Positions 61,901 to 64,000 of a DNA stretch of 64,000 nt are shown one piece after another. Position numbers and translations under genes: made by a program. The first letter of the stretch is position 1. The number at the start of each line of letters is the position of its first letter. Location of the stretch: positions 124,001-188,000 of the forward strand of contig NMRA01000096.1 of assembly GCA_002633005.1 (NCBI GenBank), written 5' to 3'. This DNA comes from Phoronis australis. Taxonomy: Eukaryota > Phoronida > Phoronidae. Under the pieces are notes generated by a model. It saw nothing but the letters and a program-made list of their open reading frames with translations. It did not search any database and was not told where the DNA came from.

Positions 61901-63640
61901 CACCTCACTCAAGAGGCACCCCCCCAACTCCCGGTTGGTAGCTGTTAACTGATGCCTGGTGCCCCTCTTGGACGACAGCTGTGTAGCACTCCCCCCTTCG
62001 GCATCAGACCTCCCCCTTGCTATGCCACAGAGTCAGTCACTCGGTATGCTAGTTGCTATGAAGACCAGACCATCGTGCTGAATTGTGTTTACCTGCCTGC
62101 CATGAACTGAGTCATTAATAAAATTGTCTTGCATGAATTGTTGTCTCTTGACCTTGAATGTATGCTTTTTCATACCATTAATGTCAGAAATATTCAACAG
62201 TTGGGGTGACCAGCGACCGGTGTGGAGATTAAAATTCGTAGCAACTTGCGGAGACATTACAATATGAACGCAAAATTACAATGAGTTTTAATTGACGGAA
62301 TTGAAGATTTTTTTGCTCTGAACAGAGGGCCATAACCCCCGTAGGTGCCTCCCTTCCTATGCCAGTCTCTCACAACAAAATGAAGATAAAAACATGAGTA
62401 AGACAGATTGGGCTGGTAGTCGCGTCCACAGTCTCCATGTAAACAAACAACGGCGCCATCTATCATCTAGACGAAGAACGCATGCCAGTCACAATTTATG
62501 TACATGTTTCTTTGTAATAAGCAATAATCACCAGTGTGGCTTTGAAAGAATGGCAATTAGTAGCGCTGTCTGCTTTTTTACTAAAATACAAGCTTTTTAT
62601 GTCGTATTTGCAAGCTAATTACACATTTCAAGAAGCCCCCTATTGGTGGTTGAGGCAACTGAGAACAGGCAAATAGGACGAAGTGCAGTTCGGGTAATGC
62701 TTCATAAGCAAAAATTACGGGAGTGGCAAGATTTTTTAATTTTGATTATGAAGAGGTTAGGAATGATTTAACAAATTATTATAAGGTCAGTTTTTGAAAA
62801 GGTGCAATATGGCTGCTACAGAGTGCCAAAGTTGGCCGAAAATGTCTTCAGGAAAAACCTGCAAAATAGTCGTTTTTGCCACACAAAGTCAAGGCGTACA
62901 AACTTGAAAATGAATTTTGAAAGTTATGCCATTAAATTTTTCAATCATAGTCCTTTAAAACCGTATCACTCATTTGTTATCATGCAAGTAAAATGCATTC
63001 AAACATGTCTACTTCGGCGTCCAATTTTGTTGCAAAATGGACATACATGCCATAAAAAGAGAAATAATGGATGGAAATTCTTAAAAAGTGAAATTTTTCT
63101 ACAGCTCACCAAACCAAACTCATATGCTAAGTCTCAAAAAATCTGTGATTTTGGGTATAGACTCTACCTGACGGTTTTTATATGGAGTCACTCTTAATGA
63201 AAAAGTCTTTGCTAGAGATAAAAACAATTTCTAATGTACAAAAAGTGACAAGCCTGTTATATGCCCTAAATATTTTTTTGAAAACTGTGCTCTTACGTGA
63301 TTTTGTTTATTCTGTTGTCATAGCAGACAGTGTTTACCAGCACTGGCACATATGAAATATGGTAAAGGAGACCCAACCACAATTTTTAAGGGAAAATGTC
63401 TGTGCAAGCCTTGAAAATGTCGAGTTTTTTAAAATGTCTCTCGATGGTCCGGGAACAAACTTAGTAAGATTCATTGATTATTTAATTGCGAAAAACAACC
63501 TTGATGACGCAACTCCAAATTTCATCGGCTGGGTTGCAAACACATTTACCTTAAACCCACAGCAGCTTCCAGTTCCGTAGTCAGAACAAACTCAAACTGA
63601 TCGGTGAAATTAAACGCTTCCTGCATGAACACGCTGTGCT
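31952..63640 (-). CDS. TXNDC16: Thioredoxin domain-containing protein 16 (ERp90), last fourteen exons; 5' end outside window
   Basis: ER-lumenal protein with several thioredoxin-like folds; known ERp90 is redox-inactive and partners ERFAD. Exons, 5' to 3': 63640-63550, 60387-60234, 59450-59284, 54544-54318, 53878-53714, 52732-52504, 52218-52103, 51089-51005, 50197-50044, 47840-47677, 46978-46873, 36761-36665, 32620-32504, 32160-31952; all GT-AG, phases agree, 692 residues visible (human full length about 825). Exon 1 here contains QFEFVLTTELEAAVG, matching a human QFVLTTEIA stretch. An acidic run DSDDEEEDDF lies near residue 200. A thioredoxin-like fold spans exons 5-6 (LVVVLFSLYYDVRSTVFLSS, ECYDWTDICTKENVIAFPKI), where the active site has no CXXC. 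The C-terminus ends HTEL, resembling KDEL-type ER retrieval signals. The signal peptide and first fold lie beyond the right edge. Intron 11 is about 10 kb and full of transposon remnants. Confidence 0.92.
33726..35348 (-). mobile_element. 5'-truncated non-LTR retrotransposon with reverse transcriptase fragment
   Basis: Reverse transcriptase of a LINE (CR1/L2/jockey-like; clade uncertain). The visible N-terminal RT motifs are SASGIDSIDAKLLKLAS, PREWKMAVVTPVFKDGEKSS and CENYRPTSVLPAVSKILERC. The C-terminal thumb segment contains CINGLAPAYLSSKF and AAIIWNSFSPEIK. The catalytic palm, with the expected [FY]xDD motif, falls in the assembly gap. Upstream, a second frame at 35348-35100 carries NDFVSDKSKVANAFNDFF, usual just before the RT, so a frameshift near an A-run at about 35205 breaks the ORF. 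The 3' end near 33726 has a TAAA-rich tail. It sits in a TXNDC16 intron, in the same orientation as the gene. Confidence 0.85.
34303..34712. other. Assembly gap (410 N)
   Basis: A run of 410 unresolved bases inside the reverse transcriptase. Open frames apparently crossing it are artefacts of translating N. The true size may differ from 410. Confidence 0.99.
37460..37558. mobile_element. Small foldback element
   Basis: AGATCTCGACATTTTCATTA and CCCATGAG on the left are mirrored by CTCATGATCGAG and TAATGAAAATGTTGAGATCT on the right, with about 27 bases between. No coding content. It lies in the large TXNDC16 intron. Confidence 0.65.
37842..37918 (-). mobile_element. tRNA-derived SINE head
   Basis: Read on the minus strand, the sequence has an A-box-like GTGTGGCCTAGTGTGGTAAG and a perfect B box GGTTCGAATCC spaced as in a tRNA, with weakly pairing ends (GTGTGG / TCACAC). 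The arms are imperfect for a functional tRNA and no clean anticodon stem is seen, so an RNA polymerase III-type SINE head is more likely than a tRNA gene. Confidence 0.65.
38917..39111 (-). pseudogene. THAP zinc-finger-like fragment, probably P-element-type transposase remnant
   Basis: From an ATG at 39111 the frame begins MVGCCVAGCSATQTKCKGVA, and about 45 residues later reads SLYICSRHFDDGCF. The C-x(n)-C start and the C-x2-H pair in CSRHF with following CF are the signature of the C2CH THAP fold, and an initiator Met directly before the first Cys is typical. The central Trp and AVPTIF-like motif are not evident, so it may be degraded. THAP domains head P-element transposases and THAP proteins; no transposase body was recognised nearby. 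Confidence 0.5.
39496..39846 (-). pseudogene. RNase H-like fragment of a retroelement
   Basis: A 116-residue frame contains SFVPGLPGVLINEHADYLAG, which fits the W-x-PGH-x-GI-x-GNE-x-AD-x-LA motif near the end of RNase H domains in non-LTR retrotransposons. The catalytic His is replaced (PGL for PGH), consistent with decay. Upstream RT sequence was not found. Assigned from one motif only. Confidence 0.5.
41743..42285 (+). pseudogene. Truncated rhodopsin-like GPCR nested in TXNDC16 intron
   Basis: An intronless frame of 180 residues on the strand opposite TXNDC16. It shows a short N-terminus, TM1 (FFILPGLVGNILIISVIL, with the GN motif), TM2 (IFIVVLALADLLVVVWVMP, with LALAD), TM3 starting at Cys and ending VLIAINRFIKVC, and TM4 (MVLVVAICILII). 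NRF in place of DRY resembles the NRY of melatonin-receptor-like GPCRs, and NPGNIFIVVLALADL resembles their TM2 start. An unresolved base at 42197 lies in TM4. Beyond it the frame continues for about 29 residues without TM5-7 and stops. Either a pseudogene, a first exon of a larger gene, or an assembly break. Confidence 0.65.
43750..46490. repeat. Degenerate noncoding repeats with CCACTAGGGGG-type cores and GACGGACG tail
   Basis: Recurring phrases GGAGATACAGCC, TTTCATGAAAATCTGCC and AATAAAATTGCCAC surround cores CCACTAGGGAGCAC (44208), CCACTAGGGGGTGCC (44341) and CTACTAGGGGGGCAC (46124). The block closes with GACGGACGACAGACGGACGC at 46398 and an AT-rich CATATCTATATGGGTGC motif, as at 31640. 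Bases about 44560-45950 seem unrelated and hold nothing I can identify. Confidence 0.6.
48109..49330. repeat. Dimeric tandem array, about 320-bp unit, with CTCF-like core in each half
   Basis: Cores starting CCACTA(A/G)(G/A)AGG occur at 48379, 48521, 48696, 48840, 49019 and 49167, at spacings 142, 175, 144, 179 and 148, so two alternating half-units of about 145 and 175 bp make a unit of about 320 bp. Conserved flanks include ACAGTGGTCAAATCTGCCC, CATTGTCATCACAAACCTC and TGTCAACTTTC. An older degenerate unit begins near 48109. It lies in the TXNDC16 intron between exons 9 and 10; no coding frame persists through the units. Confidence 0.8.
52920..53019. mobile_element. Snapback MITE
   Basis: GAGTCCCAAATTCCGAGAAC and CAGTTT are mirrored by AAACTGGTTCTC and AAAATTCGTGACTC around a loop of about 25 bases. 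Same family as 28261-28366. It lies in a TXNDC16 intron, upstream (in gene orientation) of exon 6. Confidence 0.75.
56290..56450. repeat. Dispersed repeat, copy 1
   Basis: Shares GTTCAGCGCTCTGCTGGCGG, ACTCGATAAATGGCA and AAATCGCTGGCAAACAATGG with a diverged copy at 58615-58775 (TTCAACACTTCGCTGGTGGC, ACTCAATAAATGGCA, AAATGGCTGGCAGGCAACGG). The two copies flank the transposon at 56780-58194 in the same orientation. Confidence 0.6.
56780..58194. mobile_element. DNA transposon with CCGTATTCACCCTAATAAG ends, TA-flanked
   Basis: The left end CCGTATTCACCCTAATAAGT and the right end (inverted CTTATTAGGGTGAATACGG) form clear terminal inverted repeats. TA lies immediately outside each end, fitting a TA target duplication. 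GCGCCC/GGGCGC-rich subterminal repeats occur at both ends. About 1.4 kb, with no recognisable transposase, so probably nonautonomous. It lies in a TXNDC16 intron. Confidence 0.8.
56998..57231 (+). CDS. Unrecognised 77-aa open frame inside the DNA transposon
   Basis: Starts MSVFSRDYFKFPPCSKKNES and ends with TAG at 57229-57231. The composition is protein-like (mixed polar/hydrophobic, NNNPNLFVHVKTVN), but I recognise no domain, no adjoining exon with consistent phase, and no catalytic motif. It may be a captured host fragment, a remnant of the element's own gene, or chance. Function unknown. Confidence 0.2.
   Translation: MSVFSRDYFKFPPCSKKNESFADLARDVSYYGLAFQNRHNLLAKEIISLNNNPNLFVHVKTVNTNKNLTFVQLKARG
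58615..58775. repeat. Dispersed repeat, copy 2
   Basis: Diverged copy of 56290-56450, sharing the TAAATGGCA and CTGGCAGGCAACGG motifs in the same order and orientation. Confidence 0.6.
61866..62030. mobile_element. Short MITE with GTGGCGTAGC ends
   Basis: The left end AGTGGCGTAGCGAG and right end CTTGCTATGCCACAG are inverted copies; the interior is rich in C runs. The AGTGGCGTAGC terminus is common in nonautonomous DNA elements of animals. It lies in the TXNDC16 intron region near the right edge. Confidence 0.65.
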
Positions 63641-63679
63641 CTGTAAACAGTAGAAATAAAACAGTTTTAATTGTGCTTA

Positions 63680-63975
63680 GTCATTCAGCTGTAAATTAAC
63701 CAGGTGCCACTATGTCAGTGTATAATACCGTAGTTTAACAAAAGGGTTAGGAGAAAGTGAGCAAGTGAACCATCGTGGAACATTTTTTGTGAAATGACTG
63801 GTTTCTGCTATAAATTAAGCAGGTAACACTTTTCGTATAATGGATGGTTTCTGCTGTAAGTAAACCAGGTTTCACTATGTCAGTGTATAATAACGTAGTT
63901 TGACAAATGGATTATGAGAAAGAGAGCAAATAAACCACATAAATTGAACATCTTTTGTGACATGGCTGGTAGTGC
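63680..63975. repeat. Tandem duplication of about 164 bp
   Basis: CACTATGTCAGTGTATAATA occurs at about 63709 and 63873, each followed by a similar GTAGTTTAACAAA / GTAGTTTGACAAA and GAGAAAG-GAGCAA stretch. Two related units, upstream (in gene orientation) of the first visible TXNDC16 exon. Confidence 0.7.
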
Positions 63976-64000
63976 GCAGTGAAGTGTGGAACAGTCATTC

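Overview
This is eukaryotic DNA from an intron-rich animal genome. It is AT-rich, has GT-AG introns from about 100 bp to 10 kb, many degenerate transposons, one 410-base assembly gap and several single unresolved bases. The repeat styles (snapback MITEs, tRNA-headed SINE, a non-LTR reverse transcriptase, noncoding repeats ending in GACGGACG runs) and protein resemblance to human genes suggest a marine invertebrate, possibly a non-vertebrate deuterostome such as a hemichordate. The phylum is inference.

Four conserved protein-coding genes could be rebuilt exon by exon, with splice phases that agree throughout. (1) Bases 1-2560, plus strand: the last four exons of WDR26, a subunit of the CTLH/GID ubiquitin ligase. 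(2) 13341-8492, minus strand: a complete five-exon cornichon gene, CNIH4 (138 codons), an ER-export cargo receptor. Its short exons make it easy to miss. (3) 13634-25732, plus strand: a complete twelve-exon RPS6KC1 (1115 codons) with PX domain, MIT domain and a split kinase-like domain that has lost catalytic residues. (4) 63640-31952, minus strand: the last fourteen exons of TXNDC16 (ERp90), an ER-lumenal protein with redox-inactive thioredoxin-like folds. Its first exons lie beyond the right edge.

Layout: WDR26 and CNIH4 converge tail to tail. CNIH4 and RPS6KC1 diverge from a shared 292-bp promoter interval. RPS6KC1 and TXNDC16 converge. The three membrane-linked proteins act on ER export (CNIH4), endosomal PI3P membranes (RPS6KC1) and the ER lumen (TXNDC16), but nothing in the sequence shows that they work together; their linkage is best read as conserved gene order.

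The rest is repeats. Foldback elements crowd the CNIH4/RPS6KC1 promoter on both sides (11.05-12.7 kb, 12.7-13.2 kb, 13.87-16.25 kb). The RPS6KC1-TXNDC16 gap holds twin minisatellites and a long noncoding repeat. The 10-kb TXNDC16 intron (36.8-46.9 kb) contains a broken GPCR gene, an RNase H-like remnant, a THAP zinc-finger remnant and a SINE. A dimeric tandem array with a recurring CCACTAGGAGGC-like core, similar to the CTCF-binding consensus, occupies 48.1-49.2 kb. A TA-flanked DNA transposon lies at 56.8-58.2 kb. I found no new multi-gene system. The most notable items are the cryptic CNIH4 gene with its conserved arrangement, the CTCF-like repeat family and the transposon-bounded bidirectional promoter.
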